This document shows, one piece after another, positions 54,210 through 63,979 of a stretch of 64,000 nucleotides of DNA. The stretch is from positions 1 to 64,000 of the forward strand of contig CBFHYX010000014.1 in the NCBI GenBank assembly GCA_965660145.1, given 5' to 3'. The notes below the pieces were generated by a model. That model searched no databases. It worked only from the letters and a program-made list of their open reading frames with translations, and had not been told where the DNA came from. This DNA comes from JABURQ01 sp029243145 (lineage in GTDB: Bacteria > Planctomycetota > Planctomycetia > Planctomycetales > Planctomycetaceae). Position 1 is the stretch's first letter; each line of letters begins with the position of its first letter. Made by a program: the position numbers and the translations under genes.

Positions 54210-56339
54210 TTGAGCGTCAGTCGAGTGATCATCATAGTTTTCTTGTTGACGAGCACAGTCAATGCCGAATTACCATCGATTCGTTTCGACCGAATCTCTC
54301 CACTGGGAGCATCCGCTGGTTCCACCATTGAAGTGGAAATTGCAGGCTCTGACATAGAAGATGTCGATTCTCTGTGGTTCGACCATGCAGGTCTCTCTGC
54401 TGAACCCATCAAAGAGAAGGAACGTTTTTTCAGGATTACGGTCGCTGACAACGTGCCACAAGGCACCTACGACGTACGACTGAACGGACGCTGGGGAGTG
54501 AGTAATCCGCGATTATTTGCGATCACTCACGGGTTGCAAGACATCGCAGAGGCAGAACCGAATAACGATTTGGAGCACGCACAACAGATCGAAATCAACA
54601 GTGCCGTGAACGGGATGTCGGATGGCAACGGGCAGGATTTGTTTCGCTTCACTGCGAAGGCCGGTCAGCATATTGTGATCGATTGTCGAGCCGGCGTCCT
54701 CGATTCCAGTTTGGATGCTACAATGTCTCTCTTCTCTGGCAGGAAACTGTTGTTGAGTAGCAGTGACTATCACGGGCGCGACCCATTCATTGATTTTCCA
54801 GTCCCCGACGATGGTGAATATGAAGTCCTCGTACATGATCTTTCTTATCGAGGAGGGTTACCGTATCGGTTGCAGATTACTGATCGTCCCTATGTTGAGA
54901 ATGTTTTTCCACGTGCAATTCAGTCCGGTCAAACGGCCACATTTACCGCCTATGGGCGCAACTTCAGTGAATCTAAGCCTTCAACGTGGCAGATTGGCCA
55001 ATTCACTCTTCAGGAATACCCCTTTGAAATTGTTGCACCCGATGGAGTCTTGGAAAATGCTGATTATCAGTTTGTAGAACATCCCAGCGGGCACAGTGTA
55101 CTACCAACAGCCGCCACCTGCACATTGACAGGATTTCAAATTCAGCCGAGATTACCGACAGGCGGATTTCCGTTCCATGCACAAACCCTATTGCTCACAG
55201 ATTCTGCGGTGACTTTAGAAACCGAGCCCAACAATCTGACGGATCAAGCACAGGCTTTAAGTATCCCTGCGACGCTCAGTGGTCGCTTTGATCAGGCACG
55301 TGATGCAGATTGGTTCGAGGTGGAAGTTACAGAATCCGGACAATACTCATTCGATGTTTACTGCGAACGAATCTCAGGCGCCGCGGACCCATATCTGGTT
55401 GTGGTTGATGATCAAGGGAATCGGATCAATGAACTGGATGACTATGGTCATCGGATCAACGCTTTCGATGGACATTTGCGTGATCCCTCTGGAATGGTGA
55501 ACTTGAACGAAAAACAGAAGTACAAAGTGCTTGTACAGGATCGTTACCAGCGCGGAGGTGCACGATATCAATATGTTCTCACGATTCATAAACAACGACC
55601 TGACTTCTATCCTGCTGTAATTCACAGTCAAAACCCCGGTCCGGGAGGCACAAATCTCTGGCGCGGCGGGGCTGTCTATCTGGATGTCGTTATTCATCAG
55701 CGAGAAGGATACAACGAAGAAATTACTTTAACTGCTGAAGACTTACCGACTGGCGTTCATAGCCGTCCGACGGTCATCAATAACAACTCGCGCGGCACAT
55801 TCGTCTTGTGGGCTGATGATGATGCGGCAGACTTCACTGGGCCGATCAATTTAATCGCAACTGGAAAACGCGGCGATAAAATCTTACGTCGCGAAGTTCG
55901 CGCGTACACACGCGTTGATGCTGGGATGAATTCCAGTCAGGCCGTTCGTGAACTGGTCATCGCCGTTCGTGATGGGGCTCCGTATCGGTTGGAATGGGAG
56001 TTCCCCATAATTGAAGCGGAAGCGGGCAAAACGGTGGACATGAAGTTGAAACTGACACGCCGTCTGGCTGACTGGAATAACGATGTCTCCATTCAGCCTC
56101 TGGCGTTTCCGGGGAATTTCAAAATGTCGAACAGTGCTTTCAAAAGTGATGAAAAGGAAAAAACAGTCACCTTCACCGTGCAGCCAGGAACACGCCCCGG
56201 CAATTATACGTTAGCGATTTTGGGACAGTCTCAAGTTCCTTTTCACAAAGATCCAGAATCCAAAGATCGGCCGAACACTCTTGTTTCTTTGCCCAGCCAA
56301 CCGCTGACAATTACTGTGCTTCCCGAGACAAAAGAGTAA
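54210..56339 (+). CDS. Secreted PPC-domain protein
   Basis: A 709-residue protein starting at TTG, preceded by AGGGAG with six-base spacing and giving a clean signal peptide (VSRVIIIVFLLTSTVNAE); an in-frame GTG at 54135 would add 25 residues. It has an IPT/TIG-like Ig fold (RISPLGASAGSTIEVEIAGSD), then two PPC domains marked by EAEPNNDLEHAQQI...DLFRFTAKAGQHI and TEPNNLTDQAQAL...DADWFEVEVTESGQY, then Ig-like strands. It is the paralogue of the 27108 protein; no peptidase domain is present. It is the last gene of the three-gene unit. Confidence 0.85.
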   Translation: MSVSRVIIIVFLLTSTVNAELPSIRFDRISPLGASAGSTIEVEIAGSDIEDVDSLWFDHAGLSAEPIKEKERFFRITVADNVPQGTYDVRLNGRWGVSNPRLFAITHGLQDIAEAEPNNDLEHAQQIEINSAVNGMSDGNGQDLFRFTAKAGQHIVIDCRAGVLDSSLDATMSLFSGRKLLLSSSDYHGRDPFIDFPVPDDGEYEVLVHDLSYRGGLPYRLQITDRPYVENVFPRAIQSGQTATFTAYGRNFSESKPSTWQIGQFTLQEYPFEIVAPDGVLENADYQFVEHPSGHSVLPTAATCTLTGFQIQPRLPTGGFPFHAQTLLLTDSAVTLETEPNNLTDQAQALSIPATLSGRFDQARDADWFEVEVTESGQYSFDVYCERISGAADPYLVVVDDQGNRINELDDYGHRINAFDGHLRDPSGMVNLNEKQKYKVLVQDRYQRGGARYQYVLTIHKQRPDFYPAVIHSQNPGPGGTNLWRGGAVYLDVVIHQREGYNEEITLTAEDLPTGVHSRPTVINNNSRGTFVLWADDDAADFTGPINLIATGKRGDKILRREVRAYTRVDAGMNSSQAVRELVIAVRDGAPYRLEWEFPIIEAEAGKTVDMKLKLTRRLADWNNDVSIQPLAFPGNFKMSNSAFKSDEKEKTVTFTVQPGTRPGNYTLAILGQSQVPFHKDPESKDRPNTLVSLPSQPLTITVLPETKE

Positions 56340-56950
56340 GCACCGGAGCGTTAAAAAATGGCCATGCAAACTGTCTTCCACAATATCAGTGGCGGGGCGA
56401 ATTTCCATAACCAGATTCCACGGTATTTCAAGGACAACCAAAGCCAAGTCGCATGAGATGAGTGCAGTTAGTTGTCATCATTTATTGTAGATTTTTGTGG
56501 CAGTCAATACTCAATAGGATCGCGAAACAAGTATGTGTCACACAATCACAATATGCTGTTGTTTAAGCGTAATACACAATCTGCGGTAGAGTAATCATCT
56601 GCGGTAGAGCAACAATCAGGGATCCACAACAGAGAGCAGGTCCATGAGGAGATAATGAAATATTATATTTTGATAAATAGATCACTCATTTCCTCAATTG
56701 AATATGAGCGCAGCTTAACACACAAGAATCGCCAACATCGACAAAACACACGGTAGCCGCAGGACAAACCATCACGCAATAGTCTTGGTATGAGACAGGA
56801 AGAATCGCTTTTTTTTTATAGATTTTTGCAACAGACGTTGATACGTTGACTACCTGCCTACCAGTGGACACAACCCTCCAAAGTAAGACACTGTTCCTAC
56901 CTACATTTTGATTACCCCACTCTCCAACCCACCAATAAAAGAAGTGACTC
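56340..56950. other. Long AT-rich intergenic region
   Basis: About 610 AT-rich bases with no supported gene. It holds the 13-base direct repeat at 56579-56609 and a run of nine T at 56809-56817 without a preceding stem. It must contain the promoter of the MoxR operon. Confidence 0.55.
56579..56609. repeat. 13-bp direct repeat ATCTGCGGTAGAG
   Basis: Two perfect copies at 56579-56591 and 56597-56609 with an 18-base period, separated by five bases. Their role is unknown; a regulator site for the MoxR operon about 340 bases downstream is possible. Confidence 0.55.
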
Positions 56951-57979
56951 ATGCCCGAAGTGACTGAAGACATTCAGATTGAGGACAAACAGCGCGCCGC
57001 ACAACTTGTGGAAGCGTGCGACAAAATCAAAGGCCAGATTGGCCGCATTGTTGTCGGCCAAGATGACGTGATCGAACAACTGTTGATTGCAATTCTGGCA
57101 CGCGGTCACTGTCTCTTGGAAGGTGTCCCCGGGTTGGCCAAGACGTTGATGGTCCGTTCGATTGCCGAAGCGATGCATCTCTCGTTTCACCGCATTCAGT
57201 TCACGCCCGACCTGATGCCAGCCGACATCACGGGAACTGATATTATTCAGGAAAATAAGGAAACCGGGCATCGAGATCTGGTCTTCGACAAAGGGCCTAT
57301 TTTTACTCAAATGCTACTGGCAGATGAAATCAACCGGACTCCTCCGAAGACTCAAGCCGCACTGCTTGAAGCGATGCAGGAACATGAAGTTTCCGTGGGC
57401 GGGACGACCTATCAGCTCGATGAACCGTTCTTTGTGTTGGCGACTCAAAACCCTATTGAACAGGAAGGAACGTATCCGTTACCGGAAGCGCAACGTGACC
57501 GATTCCTGTTCAATGTGATCGTCGATTATCCCAATCGCGATCAGGAAAGTGAAATTATTGATCGAACAACCTCCACAATGATGGCTGACATCGAAGCAGT
57601 CGTGACGGGAGAGGAGATTATTCAGTGCCAGAAAACGGTACGGTTGGTGCCGTTACCCGATCATGTTAAGCAGTTTGTACTCGATCTGGTCCGTTCGGCA
57701 CGTCCCGGTGAAGGTGACGTGGCTGGTTGGGTGAAAGAGATGATTGATTGGGGGCCTGGTCCAAGAGCCTGCCAGCAACTTGTTTTGGCTTCAAAATCGC
57801 GGGCTCTGATGCATGGCCGCTATCATGTGACTCTAGATGATGTTCTCGCTCTGGCACATCCGGTATTACGACATCGCCTCGTTCCTACCTTTAATGCCGA
57901 GGCAGAAGGTGTCAGCGTCGACGATTTGATCACTCGGCTGATCGAAGAGATCCCCGAAACGTCGAAGCAGATTCTGTAA
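56951..57979 (+). CDS. MoxR-family AAA+ ATPase
   Basis: A 342-residue cytoplasmic ATPase. The Walker A loop is GVPGLAKT, near residues 59-66; Walker B is LLADEINRTPPKTQAALLEAMQE; sensor 1 is ATQNPIEQEGTYPLPEAQRDRF; the C-terminal lid has LDDVLALAHPVLRHRL. MoxR ATPases act as chaperones for von Willebrand A proteins, and here the gene leads a DUF58 gene and two vWA-type membrane proteins. The DUF58 gene follows after 137 bases. Confidence 0.93.
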   Translation: MPEVTEDIQIEDKQRAAQLVEACDKIKGQIGRIVVGQDDVIEQLLIAILARGHCLLEGVPGLAKTLMVRSIAEAMHLSFHRIQFTPDLMPADITGTDIIQENKETGHRDLVFDKGPIFTQMLLADEINRTPPKTQAALLEAMQEHEVSVGGTTYQLDEPFFVLATQNPIEQEGTYPLPEAQRDRFLFNVIVDYPNRDQESEIIDRTTSTMMADIEAVVTGEEIIQCQKTVRLVPLPDHVKQFVLDLVRSARPGEGDVAGWVKEMIDWGPGPRACQQLVLASKSRALMHGRYHVTLDDVLALAHPVLRHRLVPTFNAEAEGVSVDDLITRLIEEIPETSKQIL

Positions 57980-58116
57980 ATCATTTCCGATACTCAATCG
58001 TTAGGAATTTCCGGCTGTGCACTACGTTTACGGCTTAGGAAAGACACCTGAGATACCAACGAGTTTCGGCTGATTCATCTCATATTTTGTAAACATCCCT
58101 CTAATTAGAGACCTGA

Positions 58117-59022
58117 ATGCCTCACGTTTCCGACATCCTCTCTGCCGTAGACATCAGCAAGTTCACCAACCTGCAAGTGCTTGCGAAACAGGTGGTGGAA
58201 GGGTTCTGCTCGGGCTTACACCGTTCTCCACATAAGGGATTCAGTGTCGAGTTCAAAGAACATCGGCAATACGTGCCCGGAGATGACATTCGCAATATTG
58301 ACTGGAAGTTGTTCGGCAAAACTGACCGGCTGTTTATTCGAGAATACGAAGAAGAAACGAATCTACGCTGTACCATTCTGCTTGATTCCAGTGGATCAAT
58401 GTCCTACAGCGGTTCGCGTAGCAACGGCAATACGAAACATGATTACGCGGTACGCACTGCCGCCTGTCTCTCCTATCTGATGTTGCAACAACAGGACAGC
58501 GTTGGCCTGGTGACATTTGACAAGAAAGTGCGGAAGTATATTCCACCGCGAGCCCGCCCGAAACACATGCGTGTGATTATCGACGAACTGCAACAGCAAA
58601 AACCGGAATTCGAAACCGAGTTAGGTAATGTTTTTCACGAAATGGTGGTGAAGCTGCATCGACGAGGGTTGTTAATCATCATTTCGGACCTGTTCGGCAA
58701 TGTCGATCAATTAATGAAATCTCTGGCCCATTTCCGTCATGCCAATCACGAGATCATTATCTTTCAGATTTGGGATCCCGACGAACTCGATTTTCCGTTT
58801 CGGAAATGGACGCAGTTCAAATCGCTGGAAATGATGAATGACCAGCACCTCATTGATCCTGCTCAAATTCGACAGGCATATCTCGACAAACTTAAAGAGT
58901 TCCAAGAGCAATTGGCCAATGGATGTAGTCGCCATCGCATTTCTCTCGTGCCCTTATTGACAAATCAACCTTACGCCGATTCGCTCGCCACATATCTGGC
59001 CTTAAGGAGGAAGTCGAAATGA
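58117..59022 (+). CDS. DUF58 protein with vWA-like fold
   Basis: A 301-residue protein. The DUF58 signature is PGDDIRNIDWKLFGKTDRLFIREYEEET, near residues 50-77. A vWA-like part follows with LLDSSGSMSYSG, a DxSxS metal site. There is no signal or membrane helix, so it is probably cytoplasmic. Such proteins work with the MoxR ATPase encoded just upstream. Its stop codon overlaps the next start (ATGA). Confidence 0.92.
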   Translation: MPHVSDILSAVDISKFTNLQVLAKQVVEGFCSGLHRSPHKGFSVEFKEHRQYVPGDDIRNIDWKLFGKTDRLFIREYEEETNLRCTILLDSSGSMSYSGSRSNGNTKHDYAVRTAACLSYLMLQQQDSVGLVTFDKKVRKYIPPRARPKHMRVIIDELQQQKPEFETELGNVFHEMVVKLHRRGLLIIISDLFGNVDQLMKSLAHFRHANHEIIIFQIWDPDELDFPFRKWTQFKSLEMMNDQHLIDPAQIRQAYLDKLKEFQEQLANGCSRHRISLVPLLTNQPYADSLATYLALRRKSK

Positions 59023-61217
59023 TCTTCCTCAATCAGCTTCTGGCTTTTGGAGCGGCGGCCTTCGCAATCCCACTGATCATTCACATTCTCAATCGCAGTC
59101 GGTTTCAGACCATCGATTGGGGGGCGATGCATCTGCTGGAATCAGTAATCAAAGTCAACCACAAGCGTTTCCGAATCGAGCAACTTATTCTACTCTTGGT
59201 GCGTTGTGCCATTCCGATACTCTTGGCGTTATGCTTGGCGCGGCCTGTGTTGACGGGGTCACGTATTTTAGAAGGGGACGCTCCAGTCTCGATGGTGATA
59301 CTTCTCGACAACAGCTACTCGATGGACGTTGCCAGTGAATCCGGGACGCAATTCGATCAGGCAATTCAAGCGGCGTCTTCTATTGTCAGCTCAACTGGCC
59401 GGGGTTCTGAGATCTCCGTGATACTTACAGGAGGTAGCCCGACGCATGTGTTTGATCAACCGTTATTCGATTCAGAAATGGTTGTTCGCAAAGTGAAACT
59501 GCTCCAGGGCGGATATGGTGCGAGCCAAATATCGTCTGCATTGAATGAAGCATTTACCACCTTGTCGGGTATGTCGCACCCGCGTCGCGAATTGATAGTG
59601 ATCAGTGACTTTCAATCGGAAGACTGGAGAGCGGTTGACCTGGGTTCTGAATCGATACAAAGTCAAATCGAATCGATGAACATTAAACCTGGACTAACTT
59701 TGTTGCCGATCAGCAGTCCGTCCCACGGCAATGTCTCCGTAGAATCACTCGAATTTTCGCAACGTGCGATTGGTGTGAAGCAGCCTTTATCGGTGCGAGC
59801 AAACCTATCCAATCACGGCGACACTCCGTATGAAACGGCACGTGTCATCATGCGGATTGACGACGTTGAATCGACGGTCACACAAATCTCTCTGGCAGCG
59901 AAGGGAAAAACTCAGGTTTTGTTTCCCTGCACCTTCCAGTCACCGGGTTCACATGTCATGGAAGTCGAAGTCGTCGTGAACGATCAATTGTCTACGGACA
60001 ATCGTTATGCGGCTGCGGTCTCTGTCTGGGACAGTGTGAAAGTCTTGCTTGTCGATGGAGATCCCAGTACTCGTCCTCTCGGCGGAGAGACCGATTATCT
60101 TTCGGTTGCCCTGTCTCCATTCACTTTCGGTCGAGTACGGCTGTCCGATCTGATGGAAACGCAAACAGTATCAGTCAAGGATTTCAATGAAGAAATATTG
60201 AACGGCAGCCGGGTGGTCATATTGGCAAATGTTTCTCAACTTCAGGATTCTCAGAAAGAATCACTCACAAAATATGTCGCACAGGGGGGCGCGCTTCTCA
60301 TCTGTGCTGGCAATCGGATTGATTTGAATTGGTACAACACATCGCTCTACGAAACAGGAAAAGGGCTCTTGCCCTTACCTTTTGGACCGATGAAAGGAAT
60401 GGCAGAAACTTCGAAGGGAGAGTCAAAGTCGGGCGCTCCTTCGCGGATCGTGGCCCAGCATTTCGAGCACCCTGCGCTGGAATTCTTTAACGAACCTGCC
60501 AATGGCAATATTTCTTCCGCAGAGATACGACAGTGGTACACACTCGGTGACAGAGACGATGGTTCCGACGATCAGACTCTGGTGCTTGCCCGCTTGGACT
60601 CCGGTGACAAATTTCTCGTTGAGCGCTCGTTTGGTGAAGGAGTCGTCGTACAGATGGCGACGGCGTGTGATGCTGACTGGTCCGATCTGCCGCTAAAACC
60701 AGTATTCGTACCGATGATGCAACAACTGGTCTCAACAATGGCCTCTCACATTTCTCCGCCCCGAAACATCAGCACGGGTGACCCTGCAGTGGCAATTGTC
60801 GAGCAAATCACTAATGAAGAGCAGAGACTCCAAAAAGAAACGGTTTCGATCGTGTTGCCCGATCAGTCCCGTCGAACGATCCCAACAACGACACAAGGAA
60901 ATATTCGACTCGCCCGGTATGAGCAAACTCAACGTCCAGGGACTTATATCATGAGTACTCCTTCCGCTGAAACAATACACTTTGTCGTGGAATCATCACG
61001 CAGTGAATCGGATTTGACTTTGATGGACGACGCCGCAATCGAAACACTCTCAAAGTCGATTTCAGCCAGCGTGGTCGACTCTCCTACCGAGTATTTGAAG
61101 CAGGATCGATTGCGCCGGCACGGTCGTGAAATCTGGGAATACATTCTGGCAGCATTGTTGGCATTCATGTTTCTAGAGCTAATTTTGCAACAACGATTTG
61201 CGAGGTTCCGAACATGA
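59019..61217 (+). CDS. BatA-like vWA membrane protein
   Basis: A 732-residue protein. The N-terminal BatA region has two membrane helices (FLNQLLAFGAAAFAIPLIIHIL; IEQLILLLVRCAIPILLALCLA). A vWA domain follows with LLDNSYSMD (DxSxS metal site) near 93-101. A CARDB-like or Ig stretch lies near 235-340, then a GATase-1-like region (VVILANVSQLQDSQKESLTKYVAQGGALLI). A C-terminal helix (ILAALLAFMFLELIL) anchors it. It overlaps both neighbours by four bases (ATGA on each side). Such proteins form membrane complexes driven by MoxR; the substrate is unknown. Confidence 0.9.
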   Translation: MIFLNQLLAFGAAAFAIPLIIHILNRSRFQTIDWGAMHLLESVIKVNHKRFRIEQLILLLVRCAIPILLALCLARPVLTGSRILEGDAPVSMVILLDNSYSMDVASESGTQFDQAIQAASSIVSSTGRGSEISVILTGGSPTHVFDQPLFDSEMVVRKVKLLQGGYGASQISSALNEAFTTLSGMSHPRRELIVISDFQSEDWRAVDLGSESIQSQIESMNIKPGLTLLPISSPSHGNVSVESLEFSQRAIGVKQPLSVRANLSNHGDTPYETARVIMRIDDVESTVTQISLAAKGKTQVLFPCTFQSPGSHVMEVEVVVNDQLSTDNRYAAAVSVWDSVKVLLVDGDPSTRPLGGETDYLSVALSPFTFGRVRLSDLMETQTVSVKDFNEEILNGSRVVILANVSQLQDSQKESLTKYVAQGGALLICAGNRIDLNWYNTSLYETGKGLLPLPFGPMKGMAETSKGESKSGAPSRIVAQHFEHPALEFFNEPANGNISSAEIRQWYTLGDRDDGSDDQTLVLARLDSGDKFLVERSFGEGVVVQMATACDADWSDLPLKPVFVPMMQQLVSTMASHISPPRNISTGDPAVAIVEQITNEEQRLQKETVSIVLPDQSRRTIPTTTQGNIRLARYEQTQRPGTYIMSTPSAETIHFVVESSRSESDLTLMDDAAIETLSKSISASVVDSPTEYLKQDRLRRHGREIWEYILAALLAFMFLELILQQRFARFRT

Positions 61218-63937
61218 CAAGTCTTCGTTTTGTCGGTGATCTCCCGCTCTGGGTCGGCCTGTCGTTAGCCGCAGTCGTAGCAGTCCTTTCGTGGAGATAT
61301 TATCGTCGCGAAAGCATCGACCTTCCTCATCGGCTGCGCTGGGGACTGCCGATGCTGCGTGCGTCTGCTTTTTTCCTAGGAATCATGATCTTAACAGGCC
61401 CCGTTGTGCATCATCGCACGGTGATTGGCCAGTTGGGACGTGTGAAAATCTACCTCGATGCGTCCAACAGCATGTTGATGCAGGACAAGCATATGTCGTC
61501 CGGTCGCAAATTACTGATTTGTGAACAGTTAGGATGGTTGACCGAAGGAACGGTCGATACATCACAATTCCATCTGGCCGAAGAACTCTCCAAAGCTCGT
61601 CAATTACTTGGTAAGGCTATTGAAGAGGGCTACCCCGAACGCGAGATGGCGTCGTTTCTGAAAACCTATCAGACGCTTCAGCCCAAACTGTCACAGGAAC
61701 TGCAGGAACAGATTCAGTCAGATGTCATCGACCCCTTAAATGCAATTGAGAACATAGAGCTGGTCGATGATGCCCAACTTCGCGCAAGTCTCGAAAGCTG
61801 CCTCACGATAGAGACGACCGTTTATGAGGCGTTTGATAAATCGATTCAGGCGCAACTTCAGACAGGAGATGAGTCACTGCAAGCGGCACTGACTATGTTC
61901 GATGAGTCGACACGCTGGCAGAGAACGGAGATCGCACTTTTGCAGTCCTCTGACAGTATTATTAAACAATTACGTGAACGACACGAAGTCGAAGTTCTGA
62001 TATTGAGCGGTAACAAAGCAGAGCCAATCATCCTGGCAGCCGATCCTCGCACTTTGCCAACGATGAGCCTCAAGAAGGATTCATTATTTACCAGTCTGAC
62101 TGATTTGAGTTCCGGAATCGTAGCAACTCAGAAAACGGTGAACGCGCTGGATGAGTCCGAGCAATCACCCAGCGAACCCAACACAGCCGTGATTCTCGTC
62201 ACAGATGGCCAACACAATGCTGGTCCTTCACCGCTGCAAACTTCTCGAGTGCTGGGGAGTCAAGGGGTCGGTTATTATACCGTTAGCACTGGTGCCGAAC
62301 GGCAAGCTCCAGATCTCGCAGTGCTTTCCGTGGAATCTCCTCAGATGGTCTTTAAAGAGGATCGTGTGCGAGGAGTCATGACTGTTCGCGATCAAATGAA
62401 ACCTGGGCAACCATTTATGGCTCAGATCAGTCATTCAGATGAAATACTTTGGCAGGAACAACTGATTACGCAAAACAGTTCTCAAAGGCGTATCGAATTT
62501 GAATTCCCGATTGAAGAACTGGTCGACAAATTGGGGGGACAATTTGCCTCCGATGTGATTTTACATGCATTGCCGTTGACCTTGAACGCCTCGGTCACAT
62601 CTCTTCCCGAAGAGTCGGAGACTAGCAACAATCATCAACAGATTCGGTTGGCAGCCATCACAAAAAGTTACAAAGTGCTCCTGATTGATGGGCGTTCACG
62701 CTGGGAAACTCGATACCTTCGCAATGCTTTTGAACGTGACGAACAATGGCACATTAATGCCGTTCTTGCAGGACCAGGAACCGATCAATCTGGCCTTCCA
62801 CGCGGCAAGAGCGAGCACCAGTTCCCGACCGATCGAGATTCTCTGTTTGAATACGATCTGGTCATTCTGGGAGAACTCGCTCCCACTTTGATGAAAGAAC
62901 ACGAGTACGAGTGGTTGCGGGAGTTCGTCGAGGTGAAGGGCGGAGGGATTATCTTTATCGATGGGCAGCGCGGTAAACTCCAAGAGATGGCCAAACTAGG
63001 CTTGGGATCTTTACTCCCCGTTAATTGGCTTGCAGAAAATATTGCCTCTCAACCAACTTCGTTGCAACTCACAAGTGCTGGAACATCCGAAAGTGCCTTG
63101 AGATTGATGGCAGACGAGCAACCAAACCAAAAATTCTGGACAGAGCTGCCAGCTCCGCATTCCCTCGTGGCTGTCGAAGCATTAGAGGGAGCTGAAGTCT
63201 TGATGGAGGCGGTTGTGGATGGTCAAACGTACCCCGCGATGGTCACTCGGCGTGTCGGTGCAGGACGAGTACTGTATCTCGCCTTCGACGAAACGTGGCG
63301 TTGGCGTTACAAAGCAGCCGACACCTGGCATCAACGCATCTGGAATCAACTGGCGATTGCCATCATGCCGCGACCGTTTGCCGTCAGTGATGAGTACCTT
63401 TCCATCGACTCCGGTCCGGTCAGCTACGATTTTGGAGATGCCGTCGATATTCGCGTGCGTTTGATGAGACTGGATGGAAAACCGTCTGTGAATGCGACCG
63501 TCGATGCTTTGATTTGGAGCAAAGGACGGGTCTCCTCCACTGTGACATTGACTGGCGACCGAGACGTTCCTGGTATTTATCGCGGTCGCTCTGATGCTCT
63601 TTCCGAAGGAGACTACGAAGTCTCTATCCGAGCGTCTGGATATAGTAAACAGGCGTTTAATGCTCGCTCGAATTTTATAGTCTTGCCAGCAGAATCGGGG
63701 GAAATGGTTGAAACAGCCGCGAATGAACGATTGCTGAACCAAATGGCAAGCAGTTCCGAAGGAAGGTTTCTCCGAGAGGAAGAATTCCAACGGCTTCCTG
63801 AGTTGTTGAGTCCGCTGAGTTCGGGCCGAGTCGTCGAGTCAGAAACTCTGATTTGGCAGAGTTATTGGTGGTTTGGGGCCATGCTGTTGCTGCTCACGGC
63901 AGAATGGATTCTAAGAAAACGAGCAGGTTTGTTATAG
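61214..63937 (+). CDS. Large membrane protein with vWA-like and GATase-like regions
   Basis: A 907-residue protein. Two N-terminal helices (WVGLSLAAVVAVLSW; ASAFFLGIMILTGPVV) precede a vWA-like part with LDASNSMLM (DxSxS), interrupted by a 180-residue helical, acidic insert (about 100-280) before the TDGQHNAG segment. Then come Ig-like strands, a GATase-1-like domain (LLIDGRSRWETRYLRNAF; GGGIIFIDGQRGK) and a C-terminal helix (WFGAMLLLLTAEWIL). It starts inside the stop of the preceding gene. Planctomycetes carry many such tandem vWA/GATase proteins after MoxR and DUF58; the function is unknown. Confidence 0.88.
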   Translation: MTSLRFVGDLPLWVGLSLAAVVAVLSWRYYRRESIDLPHRLRWGLPMLRASAFFLGIMILTGPVVHHRTVIGQLGRVKIYLDASNSMLMQDKHMSSGRKLLICEQLGWLTEGTVDTSQFHLAEELSKARQLLGKAIEEGYPEREMASFLKTYQTLQPKLSQELQEQIQSDVIDPLNAIENIELVDDAQLRASLESCLTIETTVYEAFDKSIQAQLQTGDESLQAALTMFDESTRWQRTEIALLQSSDSIIKQLRERHEVEVLILSGNKAEPIILAADPRTLPTMSLKKDSLFTSLTDLSSGIVATQKTVNALDESEQSPSEPNTAVILVTDGQHNAGPSPLQTSRVLGSQGVGYYTVSTGAERQAPDLAVLSVESPQMVFKEDRVRGVMTVRDQMKPGQPFMAQISHSDEILWQEQLITQNSSQRRIEFEFPIEELVDKLGGQFASDVILHALPLTLNASVTSLPEESETSNNHQQIRLAAITKSYKVLLIDGRSRWETRYLRNAFERDEQWHINAVLAGPGTDQSGLPRGKSEHQFPTDRDSLFEYDLVILGELAPTLMKEHEYEWLREFVEVKGGGIIFIDGQRGKLQEMAKLGLGSLLPVNWLAENIASQPTSLQLTSAGTSESALRLMADEQPNQKFWTELPAPHSLVAVEALEGAEVLMEAVVDGQTYPAMVTRRVGAGRVLYLAFDETWRWRYKAADTWHQRIWNQLAIAIMPRPFAVSDEYLSIDSGPVSYDFGDAVDIRVRLMRLDGKPSVNATVDALIWSKGRVSSTVTLTGDRDVPGIYRGRSDALSEGDYEVSIRASGYSKQAFNARSNFIVLPAESGEMVETAANERLLNQMASSSEGRFLREEEFQRLPELLSPLSSGRVVESETLIWQSYWWFGAMLLLLTAEWILRKRAGLL

Positions 63938-63979
63938 TACCAAGCGTGTTGTACATCACCTACTGTTAAGGGTAGTTAC

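Noticed and set aside
56809..56817. Run of T as a terminator
   Set aside because: No stem precedes it; it is probably part of the AT-rich spacer.
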